A stretch of DNA of 64,000 bases, taken from Streptomyces katrae. GTDB lineage: Bacteria; Actinomycetota; Actinomycetes; Streptomycetales; Streptomycetaceae. The DNA is taken from positions 5,183,560-5,247,559 of the forward strand of contig NZ_CP020042.1 of NCBI RefSeq assembly GCF_002028425.1, given 5' to 3'. Under the pieces are notes generated by a model. The model worked only from the letters and a program-made list of their open reading frames with translations. It did not search any database and was not told the origin of the DNA. The translations under genes were made by a program, and so were the position numbers. Below, piece by piece: positions 34,224 to 42,651 of this stretch; positions within the stretch are counted from its first letter, which is position 1; each line of letters opens with the position of its first letter.

Positions 34224-35603
34224 TTGGCCGCCTGGCGCTGGTTCCCGCCGCTGCTCGCCGTCCTCCTCCTCGGCCTGTGGGGCCTGGAGCGGGGACCGGG
34301 CGGGGGCAGCATGTGGCGCGACGAATCCACGACCTGGCAGGTCGCGCACCGGCCGGCCGGGGAGCTGTGGGGGCTGCTCGGACAGGTCGACGCGGTGCAC
34401 GGGCTGTACTACGCGGTGATGCACACGGTGTTCGCCGTGTGGGGGGAAGGGGGCGGGGCGGGCGGCGCGGGCCTGTGGGCGCTGCGGCTGCCGTCCGTGG
34501 CGGGGACGGCCCTCGCCGCCGGCGGGGTCGCCGCCGTGGCGTACCGGCTGGCGGGGGAGCGGGCCGCGCTGTGCGCGGGGGCGGTGTACGTCCTGCTTCC
34601 GCCCGTGCAGATGTACGGGCAGGAGGGGCGCTCGTACGCCCTGGTCGCGGCGGCCGTGGCCTGGGCGACGTACCTGATGGTGCGGCGGCGGTGGGCCGCC
34701 TACGCGGTCGTGCTGGTGGTGGGCTGCTGGCTGCACGAGTTCGCGGCCCTGGCCCTGCTCGCCCACGCGTTCGCCGCCTGGCGGGAGAGGGTCTGGCGGT
34801 GGGCGGCCGGGGCGGTCGCCGCCGGGCTGCTGCCCCTGGCGGTGGTGAGCGCGGGGCAGGCGGAGCGGCAGCTGGGCTGGCTGGGCCGGCCCCGGTGGCA
34901 GGACTGGGTGGCGTACGGGGTGCTGGCGGCGGCCGTGGCCCTCCTGGCCCGGGGAGGCCGGCGCGAAGTGCTCCGGGTCGCGGTACCCCTGGCCCTGCTG
35001 CCGCCCGGGCTGCTGATGGCGGTCTCACTGGTCCACCCCTGGTACGTCGACCGGTACGTCCTCTACGCCCTGGGCGGCCTCGCCCTCCTGGTCGGCGCCC
35101 GCGCGGCGGAGGGGGGACGGGCGGGGGTGCGGGGCTGGCTGCCGTGGGCGGTCGCGGGCGTGCTGCTCGTCCCGGTGGCGGCGTGGTCGGCGTGGCTGCG
35201 CACCCCGGAGAGCCGCCGGGACGACGTCCTCGCGGTGGCGGCGGCGGTGCGGGAACGGGCCAGGCCGGGGGACGCCGTGCTGTTCATGCCGTCCCGCAGG
35301 CGGGAGTGGCTGCTGTCCACCCCCGGGCCGTACGGGGCGCTGCGCGACGTGGCCCTGGCCGCCTCCCCGGCGGCCTCGCACACCCTCCACGGCACGGAAC
35401 TCCCCCCGGACCGGGTCCGGGGGGCATTGCTGTCGTCCCCGAGGGTGATAGCCCTGATGGACCCGGCGGACCAGCCGCTGGACCCGTACCCCACGGAGGC
35501 GGAGAAACGCACCACCCTGACGACCGCCTTCGACCGCTGCTCGGTGACGGAGGTCAAGGGCGCGAGGGTGGCGGTGTACGCCCGCCGGGGCGGATGCGGG
35601 TGA
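34224..35603 (+). CDS. Integral membrane GT-C-type glycosyltransferase (family 39-like)
   Basis: 459 residues with about nine to ten transmembrane segments. The first large outside loop begins MWRDESTTW, the acidic DE pair expected of polyprenol-phosphate-dependent GT-C enzymes. YGQEGRSYALVAA and a PWYVDRYVLY segment near residue 280 fit the same group. The C-terminal ~120 residues are soluble. The start is TTG at 34224 with GGAGGA about 14 bases upstream. Divergent from the lipoprotein gene. Donor and acceptor are unknown. Confidence 0.7.
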   Translation: MAAWRWFPPLLAVLLLGLWGLERGPGGGSMWRDESTTWQVAHRPAGELWGLLGQVDAVHGLYYAVMHTVFAVWGEGGGAGGAGLWALRLPSVAGTALAAGGVAAVAYRLAGERAALCAGAVYVLLPPVQMYGQEGRSYALVAAAVAWATYLMVRRRWAAYAVVLVVGCWLHEFAALALLAHAFAAWRERVWRWAAGAVAAGLLPLAVVSAGQAERQLGWLGRPRWQDWVAYGVLAAAVALLARGGRREVLRVAVPLALLPPGLLMAVSLVHPWYVDRYVLYALGGLALLVGARAAEGGRAGVRGWLPWAVAGVLLVPVAAWSAWLRTPESRRDDVLAVAAAVRERARPGDAVLFMPSRRREWLLSTPGPYGALRDVALAASPAASHTLHGTELPPDRVRGALLSSPRVIALMDPADQPLDPYPTEAEKRTTLTTAFDRCSVTEVKGARVAVYARRGGCG

Positions 35604-36076
35604 GGGGGCGCGCCATCGCCCCCTCGAGGGGCCGGGGGCGGGTCGGCGCCTGCCCACCCACCTCGCGGCGGTGCCTGACCGGGCCGGAACAGGACAGCGG
35701 CCCGGCACCCAGGAGGGTCGGGGTTCCAGCTGGGCGGTCTCAGGGACGGGTTGGGGGTTTCCCGGCAGTCTTCGTTTTTCCGTGGCGGGACGGCCTGTCA
35801 AGGGTCGCCGCAGGCGATCGCGAAGCGACGCGACGAAGGAGCGCCCTTGACAGGGCGGCCCGACGCGGAAGGACGATGAGACTGACGGGAAAGCCCCAAC
35901 CCCTCTCTGAGACCGCCGAGTGTGGTCCCGGCCATCCCACCCCCGCCCGGCCTTCCGTTGCCGCTTGGTTAGTTCACCCCGAGCCGTCGGCCTCGCCAGC
36001 CAACTCTCCCCGGCCAGCGTGCGGTGGGTTGAGGATGGGCGGGAGATCGTTTCCGACCCCGCCCCGGAGGCTCCGC
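35604..36076. other. Intergenic region carrying repeat copy C
   Basis: Apart from the palindromic element at 35733-35917 no gene is supported. The promoter of the sulfurtransferase gene should lie in 35920-36060; no convincing -35/-10 pair was found. Confidence 0.6.
35733..35917. repeat. Dispersed palindromic core, copy C
   Basis: A 185-bp imperfect palindrome. The outer arms start GGCGGTCTC (35733-35741) and end GAGACCGCC (35909-35917). The inner stem is CCTGTCAAGGG (35794-35804) with CCCTTGACAGG (35844-35854). It encloses TCGCC-GCA-GGCGA and TCGC-GAA-GCGA hairpins, giving a cloverleaf-like fold. No 103-bp units are attached. It lies between two + strand genes. Confidence 0.85.
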
Positions 36077-36940
36077 ATGCCCGCATCCGCATCCGCATCC
36101 GCATTCGCATCCCCGCCCGAGATACCCGCCCCGCTGGTCGGTACAGGCTGGCTTGCCGCGCACCTCGGGCGGGTCGTGGTGTTCGACGCCTCCGTCGGGG
36201 CGCATCGGGGTGGCTCCGGGAGGATTCCGGGCGCCCGGCCCTTCGACCTGGACGGTCATCTGTCCGACCATGACGCCCCCGCGCCCCACACCATGCCCAC
36301 GGCGGCGGCGTTCGAGGAGGCGCTGCGGGGGCTCGGGGTCGGGGACGGGGATGCCGTGGTGGTGTACGACGCCGCCGGGGTCTACTCCAGTGCCCGGGCC
36401 TGGTGGATGCTGCGGGCCATGGGCTTCGACCGGGCCGCCGTGCTCGACGGAGGGCTGCCCGCCTGGATCGCCGCCAGGCTGCCCGTCGAGGCCGGGCCGG
36501 CCGTGTACGACGGCCCGCGCGGCTCCTTCACCGCGCGTCCGCGCCCGGGGCTGCTCGTGGACGCCGACACCGTGGCCGGGGCCCTCGCCGACCCGGGTGC
36601 CGTCGTGCTCGATGCCCGGACCCGGGAGCGTTTCGCCGGCAGTGCCCCCGAGCCGCGGCCCGGGCTGCGTGGTGGCCATATGCCGGGCGCGCTGAACCTG
36701 CCGTTCGGTGAACTCCAGGGGCCGGGCGGTCTGATGCGCCCGGCCGGGGAACTCCGGGCGGCCTTCGAGGCGTTGGCCGGGGAGCGGGAGCGGCTCTACT
36801 TCAGCTGCGGGTCCGGCGTGACGGCGTGCGTGCTCGCGCTGGGCGCGACCCTGGCCGGGTACGGGGAGACCGCGGTGTACGACGGTTCGTGGAGCGAGTG
36901 GGGCGTGCCCTCGGACCGGCCGGTGGCGACCGGGGCCTGA
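36077..36940 (+). CDS. Thiosulfate/3-mercaptopyruvate sulfurtransferase (two rhodanese domains)
   Basis: 287 residues. N-terminal rhodanese repeat (VVVFDASV, GRIPGARPFDLD, VVVYDAAG, ARAWWMLRAMGF) and C-terminal catalytic repeat with active-loop Cys244 in SCGSGVTAC; the CGSGVTA loop is the type seen in mercaptopyruvate and some thiosulfate enzymes. It transfers sulfane sulfur to cyanide or thiols in the cytoplasm. The first codons are a hexanucleotide repeat (GCATCC-like, about five times, 36083-36112) giving an Ala/Ser-rich N-terminus. The ATG follows CGGAGG by 6 bases. Confidence 0.9.
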   Translation: MPASASASAFASPPEIPAPLVGTGWLAAHLGRVVVFDASVGAHRGGSGRIPGARPFDLDGHLSDHDAPAPHTMPTAAAFEEALRGLGVGDGDAVVVYDAAGVYSSARAWWMLRAMGFDRAAVLDGGLPAWIAARLPVEAGPAVYDGPRGSFTARPRPGLLVDADTVAGALADPGAVVLDARTRERFAGSAPEPRPGLRGGHMPGALNLPFGELQGPGGLMRPAGELRAAFEALAGERERLYFSCGSGVTACVLALGATLAGYGETAVYDGSWSEWGVPSDRPVATGA

Positions 36941-36946
36941 GGCGAC

Positions 36947-36998
36947 GGAGAGAAGGGAGAGAAGGAAGAGGAGGAGGAGAAGGAAGAGGAGGAAGAGG
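36947..36998 (+). repeat. 52-base uninterrupted polypurine tract
   Basis: Only A and G occur from 36947 to 36998, starting 7 bases after the sulfurtransferase stop, with more purine-rich sequence to about 37050. It is GA/GGA-rich and contains several GGAGG-like words. It could adopt triplex DNA or act as a transcription-pausing element; no gene is within. Confidence 0.8.
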
Positions 36999-37126
36999 CG
37001 GGAAGGGAGGGCCGGAGGGTCGGAGGGCCCGAGGGCCGGAGAAGTGGGGGGGTGGAGTTAACCCCACCCCCGGTTCGGATGTCTGCACCCGCGCGCTTGC
37101 GGCGTCGGCTCGGCAGACTCGTCCCC

Positions 37127-37882
37127 ATGGCACCTGCACTTCACACCACGTCAACCCGCCTCGTCGTCACGGCCCTCGGGGCCGTCCTCCTGCTGTCCGG
37201 CTGCGGCCTGTCAGAGGTGGGCCGCCCGGTGAAGACCCTCGACGCCGACGCGACCGTCTCCGAGCCGGTCACGGCGGTGGAGCTGACGGGCATCCGTAGC
37301 GGCGACGTCGAGGTCACCGCCGGCTCCGGCCCCGGGGTCACCGTCCGGCGGGTCGTCCACTACCGGGGCGGCACGGCGCCCACGGCCGGGCAGCGGGTCT
37401 CGGGCGGGGTGCTGAAGTTCCAGGACGACTGCGAGGACGACTGCTGGATCGACTACCGCCTGGAGGTGCCCGCAGCAGCCGGGGTGCGGGTCGAGAGCAG
37501 CAGCGGGGACATCACCGTGCAGGGGGTCGCGCGGGCCGATCTGACCTCCTCGTCCGGGGACATCCGGGCCGAGCGGATCGCGGGCCCGGTGAAGGTCCGT
37601 ACGGCCTCCGGGCGGATCACCGCCACCGGTCTGGAAGGGGCCGAGGCGGATCTGCGTGCGGCGTCCGGGGACGTGCAGGCCGGCTTCGTGAAGGCTCCGG
37701 CCTCGGTGTCCGTCACCACCAGCTCGGGCGACGTCGGCGTGACGGCCCCGCAGGGCCCGTACAGGCTGTCGGTCGACACGGCCTCCGGGAGCCGGGACGT
37801 CCGCCTGAGCAGCAGCCCGGACGCCGCGTCGCGGATGACGGTCCGTACCGCCTCCGGGGACATCCGCCTCTCGGCGTCCTAG
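37127..37882 (+). CDS. DUF4097 family lipoprotein
   Basis: 251 residues. A signal peptide ends in LLSGC (lipobox). The mature part is a beta-strand repeat protein with SSSGDITVQG, SSSGDIRAER, TASGRITATG, AASGDVQAGF, TSSGDVGVTA and TASGDIRLSA, one S-G-(D/R)-(I/V) turn per coil. A D-x-C-x4-C-type pair (DDCEDDCW) may form a disulfide. It is a surface-anchored relative of the protein at 1536-2459 but has no adjacent regulator. Start at 37127; longer in-frame frames lack a lipoprotein signal at the N-terminus. Function unknown. Confidence 0.82.
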   Translation: MAPALHTTSTRLVVTALGAVLLLSGCGLSEVGRPVKTLDADATVSEPVTAVELTGIRSGDVEVTAGSGPGVTVRRVVHYRGGTAPTAGQRVSGGVLKFQDDCEDDCWIDYRLEVPAAAGVRVESSSGDITVQGVARADLTSSSGDIRAERIAGPVKVRTASGRITATGLEGAEADLRAASGDVQAGFVKAPASVSVTTSSGDVGVTAPQGPYRLSVDTASGSRDVRLSSSPDAASRMTVRTASGDIRLSAS

Positions 37883-37928
37883 CCCCCCGCGTCCTAGCCC
37901 GCGTCCTAGCCCCCCGCGTCCTAGCCCC
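37872..37928 (+). repeat. GCGTCCTAG(CCCCCC) short repeats at a gene end
   Basis: GCGTCCTAG occurs four times in a row, spaced by C-rich stretches, beginning with the last codons and stop (TAG) of the DUF4097 lipoprotein gene. The stop codon itself has been multiplied. It looks like slippage. Confidence 0.7.
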
Positions 37929-37986
37929 CGGCGGCCCGGCCTCCGGCGCCCCGGCCCCCGGCGTCCCCCGCCCCGGCCCCGCCTCC

Positions 37987-38385
37987 CTAGTCCTCGTCGA
38001 GGATCGCGTCGAGTTCCACCTCGACCAGCCAGGCGGGGTCGATGAAGCGGGACACCTCCACGAAGGTGGCCGCCGGGCGGATGCCGGCGAAGCGCTCGCC
38101 GTGGGCCCGCGCGGCCTCTTCCCAGCGGGTGATGTCGGTCAGCATGATCCGCGTCCGGACGGTGTGCTCCAGCGAGGCGCCCGCCTCCTCCAGGGCCCGC
38201 TGGGCGATGTCGAGGCACCGCACCGTCTGGGCGTGGACGTCGCCCGGGCCGACGGTGGAGCCGTCGTCCCCGATGGGCGCCGTGCCCGCGACGGCCACGT
38301 GCCGCCCTACGCGCACCGCGCGCGAGAAGCCGATCCGGGGTTCCAGCGGGGAGCCCGAGCTGACGGTTCGTCGTATGTCTGTCAT
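37987..38385 (-). CDS. RidA/YjgF family protein
   Basis: 132 residues. RidA-type proteins hydrolyse reactive enamine/imine intermediates from amino-acid metabolism, or belong to related enamine-binding families. GRHVAVAGTAPI, QTVRCLDIAQRALEEAGASLEHTVRTRIML and the C-terminal FIDPAWLVEVELDAI show the family. An Arg in VRTRIML matches the position of the catalytic Arg of RidA. Divergent from lon. Substrate not inferable. Confidence 0.88.
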   Translation of the reverse strand: MTDIRRTVSSGSPLEPRIGFSRAVRVGRHVAVAGTAPIGDDGSTVGPGDVHAQTVRCLDIAQRALEEAGASLEHTVRTRIMLTDITRWEEAARAHGERFAGIRPAATFVEVSRFIDPAWLVEVELDAILDED

Positions 38386-38419
38386 GGCGTCATGGTGCTA
38401 CGGGACGGACCGCGGGGCT

Positions 38420-38436
38420 GTTCGCCCCCGGCGAAC
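38420..38436 (+). promoter_or_regulatory. ClgR-type box upstream of lon
   Basis: GTTCGC-CCCCG-GCGAAC is a perfect palindrome fitting GTTCGC-N5-GCG, the published binding motif of the Streptomyces Clp/Lon regulator ClgR. It lies 75 bases before the lon ATG. I infer ClgR control of lon here. Confidence 0.75.
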
Positions 38437-38510
38437 GCCAGTTGGGGAACATTGCTGCGCGCAGAAGCATTGAGTCGGCATAGCTCAACTTCACTGCCGG
38501 AGGGAAGATC

Positions 38511-40907
38511 ATGGCTTCGACGTCCGTAACGCTCACCCTGCCCGTGCTGCCGCTCGACGATGAGGTCGTGCTGCCCGGGATGGTCGTCCCGCTGGACCTG
38601 TCCGACGCCGAGGTGCGCGCGGCCGTCGAGGCCGCGCAGGCGGCGCGCGGCAGCGGGAAGCCCCGGGTGCTGCTCGTGCCGCGGGTCGACGGGAAGTACG
38701 CCGGGATCGGTGTGCTGGGGACGGTCGAACAGGTCGGGCGGCTTTCCGACGGCGATCCCGGGGCGCTGATCCGCGGGCGCGGCCGCGTCCGGATCGGCGC
38801 CGGGACCACCGGGCCCGGGGCGGCGCTCTGGGTCGAGGGGGAGACCGTGGAGGAGCAGGTGCCCGACCCGCTGCCCGGGGCGGTCGCCGAGCTCGTCAAG
38901 GAGTACAAGGCCCTCGCCACCAGCTGGCTCAAGAAGCGCGGCGCCTGGCAGGTCGTGGACCGGGTGCAGCAGATCGAGGGGGTCTCGGCGCTCGCCGACA
39001 ACTCCGGGTACTCCCCGTTCCTGACCGTGGCGCAGAAGGTGGAGCTGCTGGAGACCGTCGACCCGGTCGCCCGCCTGCGGCTCGCCGTGAAGGCGCTCAG
39101 CGACCACCTCGCCGAGCAGGACGTCGCCGAGTCCATCGCCAAGGACGTCCAGGACGGCGTGGAGAAGCAGCAGCGCGAGTTCCTGCTCCGCCGCCAGCTG
39201 GAGGCCGTCCGCAAGGAGCTGCGCGAGCTGGGCGGGGAGAAGGAGGGCGAGGAGTCCGACGACTACCGGGCCCGCGTCGAGGCCGCCGACCTGCCCGAGA
39301 AGGTCCGCGAGGCCGCGCTCAAGGAGGTCGACAAGCTGGAGCGCTCCAGCGACCAGAGCCCCGAGGGCTCCTGGATCCGCACCTGGCTGGACACCGTGCT
39401 GGAGCTGCCCTGGAACGAGCGCAGCGAGGACCGCTACGACATCCAGGGCGCCCGGGCCGTCCTCGACGCCGAGCACGCCGGGCTCAACGACGTGAAGGAC
39501 CGCATCACCGAGTACCTGGCCGTGCGCAAGCGGCGCGGGGAGCGGGGCATGGGCGTCATCGGCGGCCGGCGCGGCGGTGCCGTGCTCGCTCTGGTCGGGC
39601 CCCCCGGCGTCGGCAAGACCTCGCTCGGGGAGTCCGTGGCGCACGCCATGGGCCGCAAGTTCGTGCGCGTCGCCCTGGGCGGTGTGCGGGACGAGGCCGA
39701 GATCCGCGGCCACCGCCGGACGTACGTCGGTGCCCTGCCGGGCCGGATCGTCCGGGCCATCAAGGAGGCCGGCTCCATGAACCCGGTCGTGCTCCTCGAC
39801 GAGATCGACAAGGTCGGATCCGACTTCCGCGGCGACCCGGCGGCGGCCCTGCTGGAGGTCCTGGACCCGGCGCAGAACCACACCTTCCGCGACCACTACC
39901 TGGAGGTGGAGCTCGACCTGAGCGACGTGGTCTTCCTGGCCACGGCGAACGTGCTGGAAGCCATCCCCGAGGCCCTGGCCGACCGGATGGAGCTGGTGCG
40001 CCTCGACGGCTACACCGAGGACGAGAAGGTCGTCATCGCCCGCGACCACCTGCTGCCCCGCCAGCTGGAGCGCGCCGGGCTGACCGCCGAGGAAGTGGTC
40101 CTGGAAGAGGGGGCCCTGCGCAAGCTCGCGGGGGAGTACACCCGCGAGGCGGGCGTGCGCACCCTGGAGCGGTCCATCGCGCGGCTGCTGCGCAAGGTCG
40201 CCTCGCAGCACGAGCTGGGCGAGCGGGAGTTCCCGTTCACCATCGGCGCGGGTGAGCTGCGGGGCCTGATCGGCCGGCCGCACCACGTGCCGGAGTCCGC
40301 CCAGGACCCGGCCGAGCGGCGCACGGCCGTCCCGGGCGTGGCCACGGGCCTGGCCGTGACCGGCGCCGGCGGTGACGTGCTCTTCGTCGAGGCCTCCCTG
40401 GCCGACCCGGAGACCGGCGCGGCCGGACTGACCCTGACGGGGCAGCTGGGCGACGTGATGAAGGAGTCGGCGCAGATCGCGCTCAGCTTCCTGCGCTCGC
40501 ACGGCGCCGAGCTGGAGCTCCCGGTCGCCGACCTGAAGGACCGGGGCGTGCACATCCACTTCCCGGCGGGCGCCGTCCCCAAGGACGGTCCGAGCGCGGG
40601 CATCACCATGACCACCGCGCTGGCCTCCCTGCTCTCCGGCCGCCAGGTCCGCACGGACGTGGCCATGACCGGTGAGGTTTCGCTGACCGGGCGGGTGCTG
40701 CCCATCGGCGGGGTCAAGCAGAAGCTGCTCGCCGCGCACCGGGCCGGGCTGACCACCGTGATCATCCCGAAGCGCAACGAGGCCGACCTGGACGACGTCC
40801 CCAGTGAGGTGCTGGAGGGGCTGGAGGTGCACCCGGTGACCGACGTGCGCCAGGTGCTGGAGCTGGCCCTGGCCCCGGCGGTGGTCTCCTTCACCAAGGC
40901 CGCCTGA
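38511..40907 (+). CDS. ATP-dependent protease Lon (endopeptidase La)
   Basis: 798 residues. Substrate-binding N-domain (LPVLPLDDEVVLPGMVVPL), coiled middle, AAA+ module with Walker A GPPGVGKT and Walker B VVLLDEIDK, and the protease domain with Ser695 (KDGPSAG) and Lys738, 43 residues apart as in E. coli Lon. It degrades misfolded and regulatory proteins in the cytoplasm. GAGGGAAG precedes the ATG. Monocistronic, with a strong terminator. A ClgR-type box lies upstream. Confidence 0.96.
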   Translation: MASTSVTLTLPVLPLDDEVVLPGMVVPLDLSDAEVRAAVEAAQAARGSGKPRVLLVPRVDGKYAGIGVLGTVEQVGRLSDGDPGALIRGRGRVRIGAGTTGPGAALWVEGETVEEQVPDPLPGAVAELVKEYKALATSWLKKRGAWQVVDRVQQIEGVSALADNSGYSPFLTVAQKVELLETVDPVARLRLAVKALSDHLAEQDVAESIAKDVQDGVEKQQREFLLRRQLEAVRKELRELGGEKEGEESDDYRARVEAADLPEKVREAALKEVDKLERSSDQSPEGSWIRTWLDTVLELPWNERSEDRYDIQGARAVLDAEHAGLNDVKDRITEYLAVRKRRGERGMGVIGGRRGGAVLALVGPPGVGKTSLGESVAHAMGRKFVRVALGGVRDEAEIRGHRRTYVGALPGRIVRAIKEAGSMNPVVLLDEIDKVGSDFRGDPAAALLEVLDPAQNHTFRDHYLEVELDLSDVVFLATANVLEAIPEALADRMELVRLDGYTEDEKVVIARDHLLPRQLERAGLTAEEVVLEEGALRKLAGEYTREAGVRTLERSIARLLRKVASQHELGEREFPFTIGAGELRGLIGRPHHVPESAQDPAERRTAVPGVATGLAVTGAGGDVLFVEASLADPETGAAGLTLTGQLGDVMKESAQIALSFLRSHGAELELPVADLKDRGVHIHFPAGAVPKDGPSAGITMTTALASLLSGRQVRTDVAMTGEVSLTGRVLPIGGVKQKLLAAHRAGLTTVIIPKRNEADLDDVPSEVLEGLEVHPVTDVRQVLELALAPAVVSFTKAA

Positions 40908-40924
40908 CCGGCGCCGCCGCACCT

Positions 40925-40993
40925 CCGCAGGCCCGGGACCCCCTTCCCCTGGACTCCGTCCGGGGGCCCCCAGGCGGGGTCCCGGGCCTGCGG
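40925..40993 (+). terminator. Terminator of lon
   Basis: An 18-bp stem, CCGCAGGCCCGGGACCCC (40925-40942) with its complement at 40976-40993, encloses a smaller hairpin. It begins 18 bases after the lon stop. Confidence 0.8.
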
Positions 40994-41064
40994 CGCACCC
41001 CCTGGGAAATACTGGACCCGTACCGGGGTGCCAGGTCGCGCCCCACCAGCGATGGGAGCGGCAC

Positions 41065-41505
41065 GTGCACGGCAGTGAAGACCAGGAGTTCCTCGCTCTG
41101 GAGCGGGAGCTGTCCGTCTTCCTTCGGCGCGCCCGGGCCTCCTCGGGCGAGATGGCCCGCGCCCTGCACCCGGAGCTGGAGCCCGCCGCATACGGGCTGC
41201 TGGTCCGGCTGGAGGCCGCCGGCCGCCAGCGGGCCACCGAGCTGGCCGCCTACTTCGGCGTCGGCAAGGCCACCATGAGCCGCCAGCTGCGCGCCCTGGA
41301 ACTGCTGGGCCTGGTCGCCCGCGAACCGGACCCCGCCGACGGCCGCGCCTTCCTCGTCGGCCTCACGGACGAGGGCCGGGCCCGGTTCCTGCGCGTGCGA
41401 GGGGCCCGGCGCGAGCAGTACATGCGCAAGCTGGCCGACTGGGACCGCGGCGAGGTCGCCGAGCTGGCCCGGCTGCTCAACCAGCTGAACTCCGGCGAGG
41501 AGTAG
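41065..41505 (+). CDS. MarR family transcriptional regulator
   Basis: 146 residues. Winged-helix core RATELAAYFGVGKATMSRQLRALELLGLVAREPDPADGRAFLVGLTDEG is typical of MarR. GTG start with GGGAGCGG upstream. No obvious target operon; the PP2C-like gene ends convergently 25 bases downstream. Ligand unknown. Confidence 0.88.
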   Translation: MHGSEDQEFLALERELSVFLRRARASSGEMARALHPELEPAAYGLLVRLEAAGRQRATELAAYFGVGKATMSRQLRALELLGLVAREPDPADGRAFLVGLTDEGRARFLRVRGARREQYMRKLADWDRGEVAELARLLNQLNSGEE

Positions 41506-41530
41506 GACCGGGCCCGCCGGGAGCGCGGGC

Positions 41531-42304
41531 TCAAAGCTCCGCGTACACCGCCGAGGCGTCGTCGTGGCGCTTGTACCGGGCCGGCGGGCGCACCGGGTCG
41601 GACTCGATGGCCCGCACCCGCCCGATCAGCCCCCGTGCCCCCTCCTCGCGCAGCACGTCCAGACAGGCCGCCCAGTCGCCCTCCCCGAAGGTGTCCGTCC
41701 ACCGGCTCGCCCCGTCCGTCAGCGCGGCCAGCGCGCCCACCTCCCGGCGCGGGGTGCGCCCGACGACCGCCCGGGCCGCCACCGAGGGGTCGGCGGCGGC
41801 GGTGAAGAAGCCGCCCTCGGCGTTGCGCAGCGCGTCCGTGGCCGCCACCGAGCCGCGCACCCCGTGCGGGATCCGGTCCAGCCGGTCGTCGAGCACCGCC
41901 GTGACCCCGCCGCCGGGCGCCCGCAGCAGGAGCACGGAGTCCGAGAGCACCAGGTGCTCCACGCGGGCCTCGTCCCAGCGGACCATCACCACCGTCGCCT
42001 GCGGCGTCCGGACGTGAGAAAGGTCACAGGTGCCGCGGTGGGCGTCGGCCGTGTCCCCGATGGCCCGGGCCAGGATCCGGTCGAGCGGCATGTCCCGCCG
42101 CGATCCGGACAGTTCGGTCAATCGACCGCCCAGGCGGGTGGCGAACCAGGGCACTCCGTGCGCGCAGCCGTCGTCCCCCCGGGGCGGAGTGACCCCGTCC
42201 AGGACGACCACAACACCCCCTCCCGCCGCAGGTGTCGACGCCGACACCCAGTCCTCGTTGGGGCGTTCAGCACTGCCGGGGGCCGAAGCGAGGTCGATGC
42301 GCAT
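41531..42304 (-). CDS. PP2C-like phosphatase domain protein
   Basis: 257 residues. The N-terminal NEDWVSAS, VVVVLDGVTPP and the C-terminal ALTDGASRW carry the aspartates expected in metal motifs of PP2C (D-G-x-x and D-G). CDLSHVRTPQATVVMVRW and LSDSVLLL fit the beta-sandwich. It is a divergent member without recognisable sensor domain; catalytic activity should be treated as likely rather than certain. Divergent from the conservon. Confidence 0.75.
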   Translation of the reverse strand: MRIDLASAPGSAERPNEDWVSASTPAAGGGVVVVLDGVTPPRGDDGCAHGVPWFATRLGGRLTELSGSRRDMPLDRILARAIGDTADAHRGTCDLSHVRTPQATVVMVRWDEARVEHLVLSDSVLLLRAPGGGVTAVLDDRLDRIPHGVRGSVAATDALRNAEGGFFTAAADPSVAARAVVGRTPRREVGALAALTDGASRWTDTFGEGDWAACLDVLREEGARGLIGRVRAIESDPVRPPARYKRHDDASAVYAEL

Positions 42305-42651
42305 ACGGACATTCTGCCCACCGGAACCCCGGATGGCCGGTCAGGTACGTACCAATGCCGGAAGGGGTACTCCCGGTAAATGTGGGCGGGCATATTGCCA
42401 AAGCCCGCCTCGATCTTTCAACCGCCCGTCCATGGACGGCGCCTGGCACGCCGTGCCCGAGTTGGTCGGCCACTCCTCCGTGATGTTCACTCCTTCGAGT
42501 GGCCGGGTGGGCGATGTGCGGCTCTCCTCCCAACACACTGCGAAGGTCTGAGGCGGTACGAGGGGGCAGGGGGCGTTTACTTGTTGACCGGCCGTTACCT
42601 CGGCCACACGAGTAGACGAGCACGACCCCACGTACAGGATTGCGAGCACCG
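42305..42651. promoter_or_regulatory. Divergent region upstream of the conservon
   Basis: 347 bases without gene. Two candidate operators were seen: GGTACGTACC (42344-42353, perfect 10-bp palindrome) and GGCGGGC-N11-GCCCGCC (42385-42409). A TTGACC occurs near 42577 but no good -10 follows at the usual distance. Confidence 0.4.

Noticed and set aside
35733..35917. Palindromic element considered as a simple transcription terminator
   Set aside because: At 185 bp with nested arms and near-identical copies elsewhere it is far larger than the terminators in this window (30-70 bp), and copies A, B and D are not directly at gene ends.
36083..36112. GCATCC hexamer run at the start of the sulfurtransferase gene considered a regulatory repeat
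   Set aside because: It is in frame within the first codons and only adds Ala/Ser residues; no sign of phase variation since six bases keep the frame.
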